From assembly GCA_029959615.1 (NCBI GenBank), contig JASCOD010000001.1, forward strand, positions 1,116,001 to 1,180,000: a stretch of DNA of 64,000 nucleotides, written 5' to 3'. Positions 7,781-15,977 of this stretch are shown in pieces. The notes beneath the pieces are model-generated. The model had not been told where the DNA came from, made no database searches, and worked only from the letters and a program-made list of their open reading frames with translations. The DNA comes from Flavobacteriaceae bacterium PS02338 (lineage in GTDB: Bacteria; Bacteroidota; Bacteroidia; Sphingobacteriales; Sphingobacteriaceae). The position numbers were made by a program, and so were the translations under genes. Position 1 is the stretch's first letter, and each line of letters starts with the position of its first letter.

Positions 7781-8596
7781 TTAAACTTTACCCATCACAT
7801 ACATATTCTCCATAGTAGGAGAAGCTACACCACCACGTTTTTCTAACGTAATTGCAAATGCCTGTGCCGAAGTAACGGCAGTCATTTTCTGTACGGTAGC
7901 TGCTGCGTCTTGATCAAATACCCCCAAACTTACCGGTTTGCCATCTACAATAGCCCACAATTGATATTGCTGATCCTTTGGTGCAATAGGTAGATTTTCT
8001 AAGGCTAAATAAACATCATTAGAGTTTTGTTCAAAATACACTACAGCCTTCATATCCGGATGTTTTTCAACTCCAAGTAGAGGAATGGTTTTAACTGTAG
8101 GGTTGTTAACCAAATCCCATTTGCTTTTTAAATTCTGATAAGCAAGCTCATTGTTTTTCTGAGCGATTGTTAAAGTTGCTAATTGGTTTTTGATGCTATT
8201 TTGGGTGCTATTAAAATAAAGGTTTAACGAAATACTGGCTACTAATAAAATAGTTGCGGCAATAGCAAACCATTTTAGTGGTGCTTTGTTGTTCTCAGTA
8301 CCTTGTGATGGATAGAGAGGAGTGGTAACTGGTTCTGCTACACTTTCTTCAATCTCATTTTTTTCTTGGTTTTCTTCAGAAATTTTCGCCCATATTGCCG
8401 ACTTAAGTGCTGGCGGTGGGGCAATAGCCTGCTGTGACGCAAAATCCTCTAAAGTATTTTGTGCGTCTAAGATAGCCTGCTTAACCTCTGGGTTGTTGCT
8501 TTGGATACAATCCAATATGCGTGTTTCCTCCTCAGAAGCTAAGCCCATTACGTAGGCTTCTATAATGCCAGACGATATGTATTCTTTAATATCCAA
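7781..8596 (-). CDS. Anti-sigma factor, RskA-type
   Basis: A 271-residue membrane protein. The N-terminal zinc-less anti-sigma region (about 1-75, IIEAYVMGLASEEETRIL) precedes one membrane helix (about 105-125, WFAIAATILLVASISLNLYF), a periplasmic linker with coiled-coil character (NQLATLTIAQKNNELAYQNL) and a C-terminal RskA domain ending near ITLEKRGGVASPTMENMYVMG. It starts 2 bases after the stop of the ECF sigma gene, forming the usual sigma/anti-sigma operon. The stop is 2 bases from the convergent esterase stop at 7778. Confidence 0.88.
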   Translation of the reverse strand: MDIKEYISSGIIEAYVMGLASEEETRILDCIQSNNPEVKQAILDAQNTLEDFASQQAIAPPPALKSAIWAKISEENQEKNEIEESVAEPVTTPLYPSQGTENNKAPLKWFAIAATILLVASISLNLYFNSTQNSIKNQLATLTIAQKNNELAYQNLKSKWDLVNNPTVKTIPLLGVEKHPDMKAVVYFEQNSNDVYLALENLPIAPKDQQYQLWAIVDGKPVSLGVFDQDAAATVQKMTAVTSAQAFAITLEKRGGVASPTMENMYVMGKV

Positions 8597-8598
8597 TT

Positions 8599-9150
8599 TT
8601 ACCTGTGATCTTTTAACAATTTTTTTAGCTCAATTAATGCGTTTCTGGTTCTCGTCTTAATAGTGCCTATGGGTATATCAAGCCTTTCGGCAATTTCTTG
8701 TTGGGTATAACCTTTATAATAAGCCAGATCTATCAATTCTCTCCACTCTTCTTTTAATTGAGATAGTACTTCTTTTACGCCAATATGGTCAACATTGGCT
8801 GCTGTTGCATATTGTTCGCTATCATTTACGAAGTCTGGGATACTTTGGTTTTTTTGCTCGTTCTGAAAACCTTTTGACCTGATGTAATCTATAGCCGTAT
8901 TTCTAGCTAAATTAATCATCCAAGTATATAAACGGCCTTTTTCTGAATCAAATTGTGCGATGTTCTTCCAGATTTTTACAAAAACATCTTGGATAATTTC
9001 ATCAGCATACTCTTTTTCACTTACAACCCTTGTGATTATACCATAGACAGCTGCCGCGTAATTATCGTAAAGATAATTAAAACCCTTCTCGTCCTGCTGT
9101 AATAACAGTGAGATGATTTCTGGTTCCGACAGTTTTGGTTGATTATTCAA
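8599..9150 (-). CDS. ECF RNA polymerase sigma factor, SigK-like
   Basis: Region 2 (FNYLYDNYAAAVYGII...VFVKIWKNIAQFD and WMINLARNTAIDYIR) and region 4 (LAYYKGYTQQEIAERLDIPIGTIKTRTRNAL) are both complete. No ATG is in frame. I prefer the TTG at 9150 (then NNQPKLSEPEIISLLLQQ, like family starts) over the TTG at 9201, whose extra 17 residues are mostly Phe and Leu. Paired with the anti-sigma gene 2 bases downstream. The regulon is unknown; redox-related targets such as the neighbouring MsrB and fasciclin genes are a guess. Confidence 0.85.
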   Translation of the reverse strand: MNNQPKLSEPEIISLLLQQDEKGFNYLYDNYAAAVYGIITRVVSEKEYADEIIQDVFVKIWKNIAQFDSEKGRLYTWMINLARNTAIDYIRSKGFQNEQKNQSIPDFVNDSEQYATAANVDHIGVKEVLSQLKEEWRELIDLAYYKGYTQQEIAERLDIPIGTIKTRTRNALIELKKLLKDHR

Positions 9151-9246
9151 AAAATTAAAGTGCTTTAAACAAAAATAGAAAAATAACTGACAGTCAAGCA
9201 ATTTTTTAAATCTGTTTTTAATGCAATTCCGTAAATAGACTTAAAA

Positions 9247-9789
9247 ATGAATCACGAAATGAAAACTATCAAGATCGCAATTCTTTGCCTGTTTATAGGT
9301 TTAATCGCAACTGACCCTACATCTGCCCAACAAAAACCGAAAAACCCTTACTATTCTAGAACAGATCAAACTAAATTAAAGATAGGTAATAAAGAATGGA
9401 AGAAAATTTTAGAACCAAATCTCTATGCCGTGGCCAGGGAGGCAGCTACCGAGCGGGCTTTTACAGGGAAGTATAATGAGTTCGATGCTAAGGGAACTTA
9501 TTTTTGTGCTGTTTGTGGTAATAGACTCTTCCGCTCTGATAGCAAATTTGCAAGTACTTGCTGATGGCCTTCTTTTTTTGAACCCGGAGATAAGGGTAGT
9601 GTGATTTATAAGGAAGATAAATCTTATAACATGGTACGCACGGAAGTTTTGTGCGGCAGATGTAATTCTCATCTAGGTCATGTATTTGATGATGGTCCAA
9701 AACCAACTGGCAAGCGTTATTGCATGAATTCCATTAGTCTTGATTTTGAGGCTGATCAAGGTGGCTTGCTAAAAAATCTTCAGAAATAG
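9247..9789 (+). pseudogene. msrB: Exported MsrB, interrupted by an in-frame TGA
   Basis: A peptide-methionine (R)-S-oxide reductase with a signal peptide (MKTIKIAILCLFIGLIATDP, alternative start 9259). Frame is kept throughout, but codon 106 is TGA at 9562-9564. The reading is [23 protein letters not shown] where the family has a Gly before WPSF. All other key residues survive: zinc Cys pairs CAVC and [25 protein letters not shown] with the catalytic Cys. A single GGA-to-TGA change explains it. Either a recent nonsense mutation, a sequencing error, or readthrough. Selenocysteine is unlikely because the catalytic Cys lies elsewhere. The upstream part alone would be a dead enzyme. Confidence 0.85.
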
Positions 9790-9857
9790 AAAACCGAATG
9801 CTCACCCGCTTTCGTAAGTGTAGGTATAAAAGAAAAATAACCATAAAATTAAACATC

Positions 9858-10424
9858 ATGAACAAGTTAACAAAAATCGTAGCCCTTGGCGTATTCTCAT
9901 TAAGTGTAATGTTTGCTGGTACGGCAATGGCTCAAAAAAAGGAAAAAACAGTAATGGTTGGCGGAGCGCCAATGTACCCTACTAAAAATATTGTAGAGAA
10001 TGCGGTAAACTCTAAAGACCACACTACGTTAGTTGCTGCAGTAAAAGCTGCTGGCTTAGTAGAAACATTGTCATCTAAAGGACCATTTACGGTATTTGCA
10101 CCAACTAATGCCGCTTTCGACAAATTACCAAAAGGAACCGTTGAAACCTTAGTTAAACCAGAAAATAAAGCAACTTTAACTAAAATCTTAACTTACCATG
10201 TAGTTGCCGGAAATCATAGTGCTAAATCTATTTGGGCTGCCGTTGCTAAAGGTGCTGGAAAAGCTACCTTTACTACAGTACAAGGAGAGAAATTAACTTT
10301 CTGGACCAAAGGAAAAGATTTATACGTAAGAGATGCCAAAGGTAACGATGCTAAAGTAACCATCGGCGACGTAAACCAATCTAATGGCGTAATCCATGTA
10401 ATTGATGCCGTCCTAATGCCATAG
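9858..10424 (+). CDS. Exported fasciclin (FAS1) domain protein
   Basis: 188 residues. I start at MNKLTKIVALGVFSLSVMFAG (9858) because it gives a clean signal peptide ending AMAQ; the 20 upstream codons are basic and not family-like. One FAS1 domain (about 45-188) with FAPTNAAFDKLPKGTVETL and the H-box region TYHVVAGNHSAK, ending NGVIHVIDAVLMP. FAS1 proteins act in adhesion at the cell surface or periplasm. A hairpin terminator follows at 10451-10480. Confidence 0.92.
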   Translation: MNKLTKIVALGVFSLSVMFAGTAMAQKKEKTVMVGGAPMYPTKNIVENAVNSKDHTTLVAAVKAAGLVETLSSKGPFTVFAPTNAAFDKLPKGTVETLVKPENKATLTKILTYHVVAGNHSAKSIWAAVAKGAGKATFTTVQGEKLTFWTKGKDLYVRDAKGNDAKVTIGDVNQSNGVIHVIDAVLMP

Positions 10425-10450
10425 TTTTTCGTTTTGATTTGTATATGAAA

Positions 10451-10480
10451 GAAAGCTCCGCTAGTCGGGGCTTTCTTGTT
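10451..10480 (+). terminator. Intrinsic terminator after the fasciclin gene
   Basis: Stem GAAAGCTCCG / CGGGGCTTTC (10451-10460 with 10466-10475, one G-U pair), five-base loop, then TTGTT. Lies 26 bases beyond the fasciclin stop. Confidence 0.75.
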
Positions 10481-10571
10481 ATGATGGAATTATTTTCAAA
10501 GAAAATTTAACCTGAATATAATAAAGTCTAAGCAAATGAGTTTATATTATTGAGAGCGTTAATTTAGATGG

Positions 10572-10609
10572 CGGGGACAAGGCGGTATGCTAAGTCCCCG
10601 TTTCTTTTT
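10572..10609 (+). terminator. Second hairpin with T-tract
   Basis: Perfect 7-base stem CGGGGAC / GTCCCCG (10572-10578 with 10594-10600) with a 15-base loop and TTTCTTTTT after it. No gene ends between this and the first terminator, so it is either a backup terminator or the end of an unrecognised small transcript in 10480-10570. Confidence 0.55.
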
Positions 10610-10636
10610 ACAGTGCCCAACTTAGTCAAATTTTGT

Positions 10637-10704
10637 AGCCACAGCTGTACAAATCATTAGTTTGACTTGAAATTTCTAAAATAGATAGCTGTGCATCCGT
10701 GGCT
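10637..10704. repeat. Inverted repeat, GCCACAGATGCACAGAT family, copy A
   Basis: Arms AGCCACAGCTGTACAAAT (10637 on) and AGCTGTGCATCCGTGGCT (10687-10704) are imperfect inverted copies. Copy B at 18680-18754 is nearly perfect and copy C at about 54939-54998 is degenerate. All three lie between genes. With 10425-10636 this accounts for most of the gap before the VOC gene; nothing else is seen there. Confidence 0.7.
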
Positions 10705-10791
10705 TTCTAATATTATTTGAATAGATTTTATTGATAAATGGATTGAAATAAGTGATTTTGTTTAGCCTACTTCCTAGCGTAGCTTTACTTC

Positions 10792-11250
10792 ATGATTAAA
10801 GGATTATTTGAAACCCATTTGTTTGTCGAAAACTTAGAACGTTCGGTTGATTTCTATAAAAATGTATTGAGACTAACCGAGTGCGGTTATAATGATGAAA
10901 GAAAGATCGCATTTTTTTGGATAGGCGAGCGTAAAGAGGCAATGCTTGGCATATGGGAAAAGCCTAAAGAGGAAATTGATATCCGTCATTTTGCTTTTAA
11001 GTGTGACGTTGAGGATGTGTTAAACAAGTCTGTCGCATTTCTGAAAGAGAGAAACCTAAAACCGTACAATTTTTTGAAAGACGGCAATGAAAAACCAATG
11101 GTTTTTGCTTGGATGCCAGCCATAGCCATCTACTTTAAAGACCCTGATGGGCACGATTTGGAATTCATTGCCATATTAGAAGGAGAGGGTAGACCAGAGC
11201 TGGGCGTAGTTAGCTACGAGGAGTGGTTGGACTTAAATAGCATAAGGTAA
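10792..11250 (+). CDS. VOC family (glyoxalase/bleomycin resistance-like) protein
   Basis: 152 residues with the paired beta-alpha-beta-beta-beta modules of the vicinal oxygen chelate fold: LFETHLFVENLERSVDFYKNVL at the start and PAIAIYFKDPDGHDLEFIAILEGEGRP near the end. Candidate metal ligands are His9, His63 and the Glu in DLEFI. The family covers glyoxalases, dioxygenases and resistance proteins; which one cannot be told here. Confidence 0.88.
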   Translation: MIKGLFETHLFVENLERSVDFYKNVLRLTECGYNDERKIAFFWIGERKEAMLGIWEKPKEEIDIRHFAFKCDVEDVLNKSVAFLKERNLKPYNFLKDGNEKPMVFAWMPAIAIYFKDPDGHDLEFIAILEGEGRPELGVVSYEEWLDLNSIR

Positions 11251-11275
11251 TATTTCATTGTTGGGTTGAGCCTCT

Positions 11276-11917
11276 TTACAATTTTCGTTTATTGGCTTCA
11301 ATGGTAATAAATTCCGGTAAGTAGCTGGGTGTGCATCCTTTTGAGACCATTTCATCTTTGTAAAGCCCTGTCTTTTTGCCAAGTGAAACACAGCGTGTTC
11401 GGTATTGTTCATCAAAAACACCAATCCAGGCTGCGGTAAAATTCATGGCCCATTGCACTTCGGGTGCTTCTCTCATGATATTAGCTTCTATGGCAGAAAG
11501 CAGCTTTTCGGTGTTTCTAGGTGGTGCTTGTCCAACCCATCTTAATCGAGCTTGATAATACCAAAAAACTCGTCTTTGAAGGCTCGATGAACTGCTTTCC
11601 CATGATTCGATAAGTGAAATTGTTTTTTTGTCTTTAGCAAGTTGATTGGCCATTAGCCAATCCATTAGCTGGTTTCGTTCGTCAAACGGGTGACTTTGCA
11701 TGTCGGTGTCGAGTTGGTCAATCAGTTCTTGCAAAAGCAGCTTTTTGTCCATAATTAGAATGGCTAGCTGCCTTGGTAAAAATGCTCCCGATTGCCAAAG
11801 TTCCAGGGCCAGTGTATGATCTTTTTTAATATCTTTTGCCATTGCCCTAAGATCACCTTGCTTAGTTTTATCATTGATTTTGTTGAGGATTTTTTGTGCT
11901 TTTAAGGAGATTTTCAT
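11276..11917 (-). CDS. DNA alkylation repair protein, AlkD-like
   Basis: 213 residues starting at MKISLKAQKILNKIND (11917); an upstream in-frame start at 11944 adds nine unlikely residues. Helical HEAT-like protein with LALELWQSGAFLPRQLAILIMD, WLMANQLAKDKKTISLIESW and RRVFWYYQARLRWVG, as in AlkD-family DNA glycosylases that remove bulky or cationic alkyl bases. Convergent with the VOC gene. Family call good, activity inferred. Confidence 0.8.
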   Translation of the reverse strand: MKISLKAQKILNKINDKTKQGDLRAMAKDIKKDHTLALELWQSGAFLPRQLAILIMDKKLLLQELIDQLDTDMQSHPFDERNQLMDWLMANQLAKDKKTISLIESWESSSSSLQRRVFWYYQARLRWVGQAPPRNTEKLLSAIEANIMREAPEVQWAMNFTAAWIGVFDEQYRTRCVSLGKKTGLYKDEMVSKGCTPSYLPEFITIEANKRKL

Positions 11918-11944
11918 GTTGGATTTGGTTTGTGAAATAACCAA

Positions 11945-12347
11945 TAATTGAGAGTGATGGTTTGTTTAATGACTATTTGCTGCTCGTTACCTATAATTAG
12001 ATGCTACCGTTATATTTCTCTTCAGTTTCATAAGATACAATATGCTATCAAAGCTATAAATAACTCATAATTTGGACAAGATTAATACGCTAATTTATCG
12101 GTGTTTGAACGGATCATATCCGAAGTAACTCCGAACAAACTCCGAAGAATATCCGAAGAAGCTCCGACGAAACTATAAATTGTTTGATACAGATTTTGCT
12201 TTAAAGTAGGTGCAAGACGGTTTGTATTGTTTGGGCAAAGTTGAAGTGTAAAGCGGAGGTACTGAGCCCAATGAGCAATACAATTGATTTACAAAAACTT
12301 AACAGTATTTACTGCTCGTTTTTCTTTCTGTTTTAAGGATTTTTCAC
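11945..12347. other. Gene-free stretch with a degenerate tandem repeat
   Basis: No plausible gene. At about 12115-12173 there are five imperfect copies of a 10-12-base unit, (C/A)TCCGAAGAA with variants CTCCGAACAA and CTCCGACGAA. The rest is AT-rich leader DNA for the typA gene. Confidence 0.6.
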
Positions 12348-12355
12348 TACCTTTG
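12348..12355 (+). promoter_or_regulatory. Putative -7 promoter element of typA
   Basis: TACCTTTG, an exact TAnnTTTG match, 25 bases upstream of the typA ATG. The upstream TTG box is not clear. Confidence 0.55.
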
Positions 12356-12379
12356 CGCCCTTAAATACAATCGCATACA

Positions 12380-14188
12380 ATGCAAAAGATAAGAAACATA
12401 GCTATTATAGCCCACGTAGATCACGGTAAAACTACTACGGTAGACAAAATTTTACACGCCTGTTCTATTTTTCGTGACAACGAGCAAACTGGAGATTTAA
12501 TTCTAGATAACAACGATTTAGAACGTGAGCGTGGTATTACCATCGTATCTAAAAACGTTTCGGTAAAATATAAAGATGTTAAAATCAACATTATTGATAC
12601 CCCTGGTCACGCCGATTTTGGTGGTGAGGTAGAGCGTGTATTGAAAATGGCTGATGGTGTACTTTTGTTATGCGATGCTTTTGAGGGAGCGATGCCTCAA
12701 ACTCGTTTCGTAACTCAAAAGGCTTTGGCTTTAGGCTTAAAACCAATTGTAGTTGTAAACAAAGTTGATAAAGAAAACTGTCGTCCTGAAGAAGTTTATG
12801 AGCAAATTTTTGAGTTGTTCTTTAACTTAGAAGCTACAGAAGAACAATTAGATTTTCCTGTAATTTACGGTTCGTCTAAAAATGGTTGGATGAGTACTGA
12901 TTACAAACAACCTACGGATAACTTCTTCCCATTATTAGATGCAATTGTAGAGCACATCCCTGCTGCGCCAATTAACGATGGTACGTTACAAATGCAAATC
13001 ACTTCGTTAGATTATTCTTCTTTCGTAGGCCGTATTGCCATTGGACGTGTACACAGAGGTACTATTAAAGAAAACCAACCAGTAACGTTAATTAAACGTG
13101 ATGGTAAATTGGTTAAATCTAGAGTAAAAGAACTATATACTTTCGAAGGTTTAGGTAAAGTTAGAACTACAGAAGTGAGTTCTGGAGATATTTGTGCTGT
13201 TGTAGGTATTGATGGTTTTGATATCGGTGATACTATTGCTGATTTTGAAGCACCAGAGCAACTACCAGTAATCAGTATTGACGAGCCTACAATGAACATG
13301 TTGTTCACCATCAATAACTCACCTTTCTTTGGTAAAGAAGGTAAACTAGTGACTTCACAACGTATCAAAGATCGTTTGATGAAGGAAATGGAGAAAAACT
13401 TGGCATTGAAAGTTGTGGAAACTCAAGGTGCAGATTCATGGTTGGTTTATGGTCGTGGTATTCTCCATTTATCGGTATTGATCGAAACTATGCGTCGTGA
13501 AGGTTATGAGCTACAAGTAGGCCAGCCACAGGTTATCATCAAAGAAATTGATGGTAAAAAACATGAGCCAGTGGAGACCTTAATTGTTGATGTACCGGGC
13601 GATGTTGCTGGTAAAGTAATTGAATTGGTAACTCAACGTAAAGGCGAGTTATTGATTATGGAGCCAAAAGGTGATTTACAACACTTAGAATTCGAAATTC
13701 CTGCTCGTGGTATTATCGGTTTGCGTAACAACGTACTAACTGCAACTGCTGGTGAAGCGATTATGGCACACCGTTTCAAAGCTTACGAGCCTTGGAAAGG
13801 TACAATCCCTGGTCGTTTAAATGGTGTATTGATCTCTATGGATAAAGGTATGACTACTGCTTATTCTATTGATAAATTACAAGATAGAGGACGTTTCTTC
13901 GTAGATCCAGGTGTAGATATTTATGAAGGACAAATCTTAGGTGAGCATATCCGTGACAATGATTTAGTAATCAACATCGTTAAAGGAAAAGCATTGACTA
14001 ACATGCGTGCTTCTGGTACTGATGATAACACTCGTATTGCACCAGCTATTAAGTTCTCGTTAGAAGAGGCAATGGAATATATCCAAGCTGACGAGTATAT
14101 TGAGGTAACACCTGCAAGTATGCGTTTACGTAAAATCTTCTTAACAGAGCAAGAACGTAAAGTAAAAGGCAAACAGTTCCAGTCGTAA
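12380..14188 (+). CDS. typA: Translational GTPase BipA/TypA
   Basis: 602 residues, full length. GTPase motifs: AHVDHGKTT (11-19), RGITIVSKNVSV switch I, DTPGHADFGGEVERV (G3) and VVNKVDK (G4). EF-Tu-like domain 2, two EF-G-like domains and the BipA-specific C-terminus (FSLEEAMEYIQADEYIEVTPASMRLRK) follow. BipA binds the 70S ribosome and helps 50S assembly and stress growth, especially in the cold. Monocistronic: own promoter, and a bidirectional terminator at 14271-14313. Codon use is more conserved than in neighbours (frequent CGT for Arg), as expected for a well-expressed gene. Confidence 0.98.
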   Translation: MQKIRNIAIIAHVDHGKTTTVDKILHACSIFRDNEQTGDLILDNNDLERERGITIVSKNVSVKYKDVKINIIDTPGHADFGGEVERVLKMADGVLLLCDAFEGAMPQTRFVTQKALALGLKPIVVVNKVDKENCRPEEVYEQIFELFFNLEATEEQLDFPVIYGSSKNGWMSTDYKQPTDNFFPLLDAIVEHIPAAPINDGTLQMQITSLDYSSFVGRIAIGRVHRGTIKENQPVTLIKRDGKLVKSRVKELYTFEGLGKVRTTEVSSGDICAVVGIDGFDIGDTIADFEAPEQLPVISIDEPTMNMLFTINNSPFFGKEGKLVTSQRIKDRLMKEMEKNLALKVVETQGADSWLVYGRGILHLSVLIETMRREGYELQVGQPQVIIKEIDGKKHEPVETLIVDVPGDVAGKVIELVTQRKGELLIMEPKGDLQHLEFEIPARGIIGLRNNVLTATAGEAIMAHRFKAYEPWKGTIPGRLNGVLISMDKGMTTAYSIDKLQDRGRFFVDPGVDIYEGQILGEHIRDNDLVINIVKGKALTNMRASGTDDNTRIAPAIKFSLEEAMEYIQADEYIEVTPASMRLRKIFLTEQERKVKGKQFQS

Positions 14189-14270
14189 TTGGTTGTATGC
14201 TAGCATAGTAAATTCGGATAATTGAAATTAATTACTTAACTTTATTTGTCCGAGACACAGGAGATATTAC

Positions 14271-14313
14271 AAAGTCCTTTCGATAGCTTTTTCGGAAGGA
14301 CTTTTGTTTTTTT
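14271..14313. terminator. Bidirectional terminator between typA and the TonB-like gene
   Basis: Stem AAAGTCCTT / AAGGACTTT (14271-14279 with 14296-14304) followed by TTGTTTTTTT on the plus strand. The convergent gene's stop (14312) lies in the T-tract, so the hairpin can serve both. Confidence 0.85.
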
Positions 14314-15466
14314 AAGGGTTAAACTTTACGGGAATTGTGACCAGTGTTCTTGTAGGAATTCCATTTTCCATTCCTGGATACCAGCGCTTCAATTTGGATA
14401 CCACTCTTAAAGCTTCTCTTTTGGTGCCGTAACCTAAATTATCTATAACTTCTAATTGGGTTAAACTTCCATTCATTTCTACTACTGCACGAACTATAAC
14501 TGCACCCTTAACCCGCTTATTAGCCAAATTGGAGTAATTGATATTGCTTTTGATGAACTCCGCTAATCTTTCCTCTCCTCCAGGGTATTGAGGTGGGTTT
14601 TTTAGATTTTTCTTTAGATATATTCTTATTGGCTTTGGGTTTTTAAAGGGATGTTCGGGTATAAACTTAATAGAAAGGCGACGAATTATAGTTCTAATGG
14701 GTTTGCCTTTTTCAAAACCTGGTTTCCATTTTTGACTTAGTTTTAAAACTCTAATGGCTTCTTCGTCCGTACCGTAACCTAAAGATCGTTCAACTTTTAA
14801 ACTGCTTAAATTGCCATCTTTCTCAATGACAAAGGAAACGTAAACATCCCCTTGTACTTGTGCTTTTAAAGCAGCTCTTGGATATTTAATTTGCGAATTT
14901 AAAAATTGTACAAAGGTTTTGAATCCTCCGGGATATTCAGGTGGGGGTTGCAGATGGTAGTGTTCGTGCAGAGTATTTGGCTCGCAATAGAAATGTGGCG
15001 TACCCGGATCACAACTATAACGGCCTATATATATTTCTAACTCTGGCAAATCGATGTAACTAGAATGTACAGTAACCTCAGGGTTTATAATTCTAGTTAC
15101 CACATTATGGATACGAAAATGAATAGGCATCCCATAATGGCCGTCTTTTAGGTTATTGGTTTCATAACCTTTAAAGGCTTTTATGATTTCGTTTTTAAAT
15201 TCGATAGTGAGTTTTGGCGCAATGGAAAGCAAAGTGATTTTTCTATCGTTCACCGTAAAATACGCAACGGTATTTCCTTGGACATAGGAGCGTTCTGCTT
15301 TATCTGGATATTTAATTGTTGTAAATAAATGTCGCTGCAGGTCAATTGGATATGCTGTTTTTAGATTTCTTCGAAAATGTTTGGGAATTTGTGCAGTAAC
15401 ACTTAAGCCTAACAGAAAAAAAGCGATGGTCAGAGAAAATAATTTATGGTGCCAAACATTCATCAT
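14312..15466 (-). CDS. Periplasmic protein with TonB C-terminal repeats
   Basis: 384 residues with a signal peptide (LFSLTIAFFLLGLSVTAQ). Two full TonB C-terminal-like repeats, about 175-265 (YPGGFKTFVQFLNSQIKYP...LGYGTDEEAIRVLKLS) and 293-384 (YPGGEERLAEFIKSNINYS...LGYGTKREALRVV), plus a degenerate third copy at 40-120. No membrane anchor or proline-rich linker, so it cannot be a classical TonB. A terminator separates it from the blaR1 operon, and a 13-base palindrome (15484-15496) sits 18 bases upstream of its start. Confidence 0.75.
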   Translation of the reverse strand: MMNVWHHKLFSLTIAFFLLGLSVTAQIPKHFRRNLKTAYPIDLQRHLFTTIKYPDKAERSYVQGNTVAYFTVNDRKITLLSIAPKLTIEFKNEIIKAFKGYETNNLKDGHYGMPIHFRIHNVVTRIINPEVTVHSSYIDLPELEIYIGRYSCDPGTPHFYCEPNTLHEHYHLQPPPEYPGGFKTFVQFLNSQIKYPRAALKAQVQGDVYVSFVIEKDGNLSSLKVERSLGYGTDEEAIRVLKLSQKWKPGFEKGKPIRTIIRRLSIKFIPEHPFKNPKPIRIYLKKNLKNPPQYPGGEERLAEFIKSNINYSNLANKRVKGAVIVRAVVEMNGSLTQLEVIDNLGYGTKREALRVVSKLKRWYPGMENGIPTRTLVTIPVKFNP

Positions 15467-15483
15467 TATTTGTTTCTCTATAA

Positions 15484-15496
15484 GATGTAGTACATC
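15484..15496. promoter_or_regulatory. Candidate operator, GATGTAGTACATC
   Basis: An odd-length palindrome directly upstream of the 14312-15466 gene. TGTA and TACA half-sites are typical of BlaI/MecI operators, though their order here differs from the usual. The call rests on position and symmetry only. Confidence 0.3.
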
Positions 15497-15514
15497 GTAC
15501 TATTCCATAAACCT

Positions 15515-15545
15515 AAAAATCCGTAAGTATTATTTACGGATTTTT
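15515..15545 (-). terminator. Terminator of the blaI-blaR1-tonB-like operon
   Basis: Perfect 12-base stem AAAAATCCGTAA / TTACGGATTTTT with a 7-base loop, 16 bases past the stop of the 15561-15965 gene. Confidence 0.85.
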
Positions 15546-15560
15546 GGGTTGCTGCTTTTG

Positions 15561-15965
15561 CTATTTATCGAGATTAAACCTTATTGGAATGTTATATTTT
15601 ACCCTAACCGGTTTGCCATCTTGTGTGCCTGGCTCCCAATTAGGACTAAGTTTGAGTACTCTTATTGCCTCTTCATCAGTACCATAACCTAGCTTTCTAT
15701 CTACTTTAATATTGGTTAAAGAACCATTTTTTTCTATTACAAAAGATATAAACACATTACCTTGTATGCTGTCTTTTTTGGCTTGATCTGGATATTTGAT
15801 GTTTTGTGATATGAATTTATAAAACTTTGCCATTCCACCTGGGAATTTTGGAGGGTTTTCCATTGCTACAAAAGAATAGATCTTGTCTTCATTTGTAGCT
15901 GTTTGAGCTTTGCTTAAGCTAAAACCTAATAGCATTATTAATGCAATGAGTGCTGTTTTTTTCAT
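15561..15965 (-). CDS. Single-domain exported TonB C-terminal protein
   Basis: 134 residues: signal peptide MKKTALIALIMLLGFSLSKAQ, then one TonB C-terminal domain (PPKFPGGMAKFYKFISQNIKYPDQAKK...LGYGTDEEAIRVLKLSPNW). It is close to the last repeat of BlaR1 upstream (both read MENPPKFPGGMAKFY or MDNPPKFPGGMAKFY), so the two arose by duplication. Starts 12 bases after blaR1 ends; clearly in the same operon. Confidence 0.85.
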   Translation of the reverse strand: MKKTALIALIMLLGFSLSKAQTATNEDKIYSFVAMENPPKFPGGMAKFYKFISQNIKYPDQAKKDSIQGNVFISFVIEKNGSLTNIKVDRKLGYGTDEEAIRVLKLSPNWEPGTQDGKPVRVKYNIPIRFNLDK

Positions 15966-15977
15966 ATTTAATTGTCT

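Noticed and set aside
9562..9564. MsrB TGA as selenocysteine codon
   Set aside because: Selenoprotein MsrB has Sec at the catalytic Cys position near the C-terminus, which is a normal Cys here; no SECIS-like hairpin is visible just after the TGA, and the replaced residue is a Gly.
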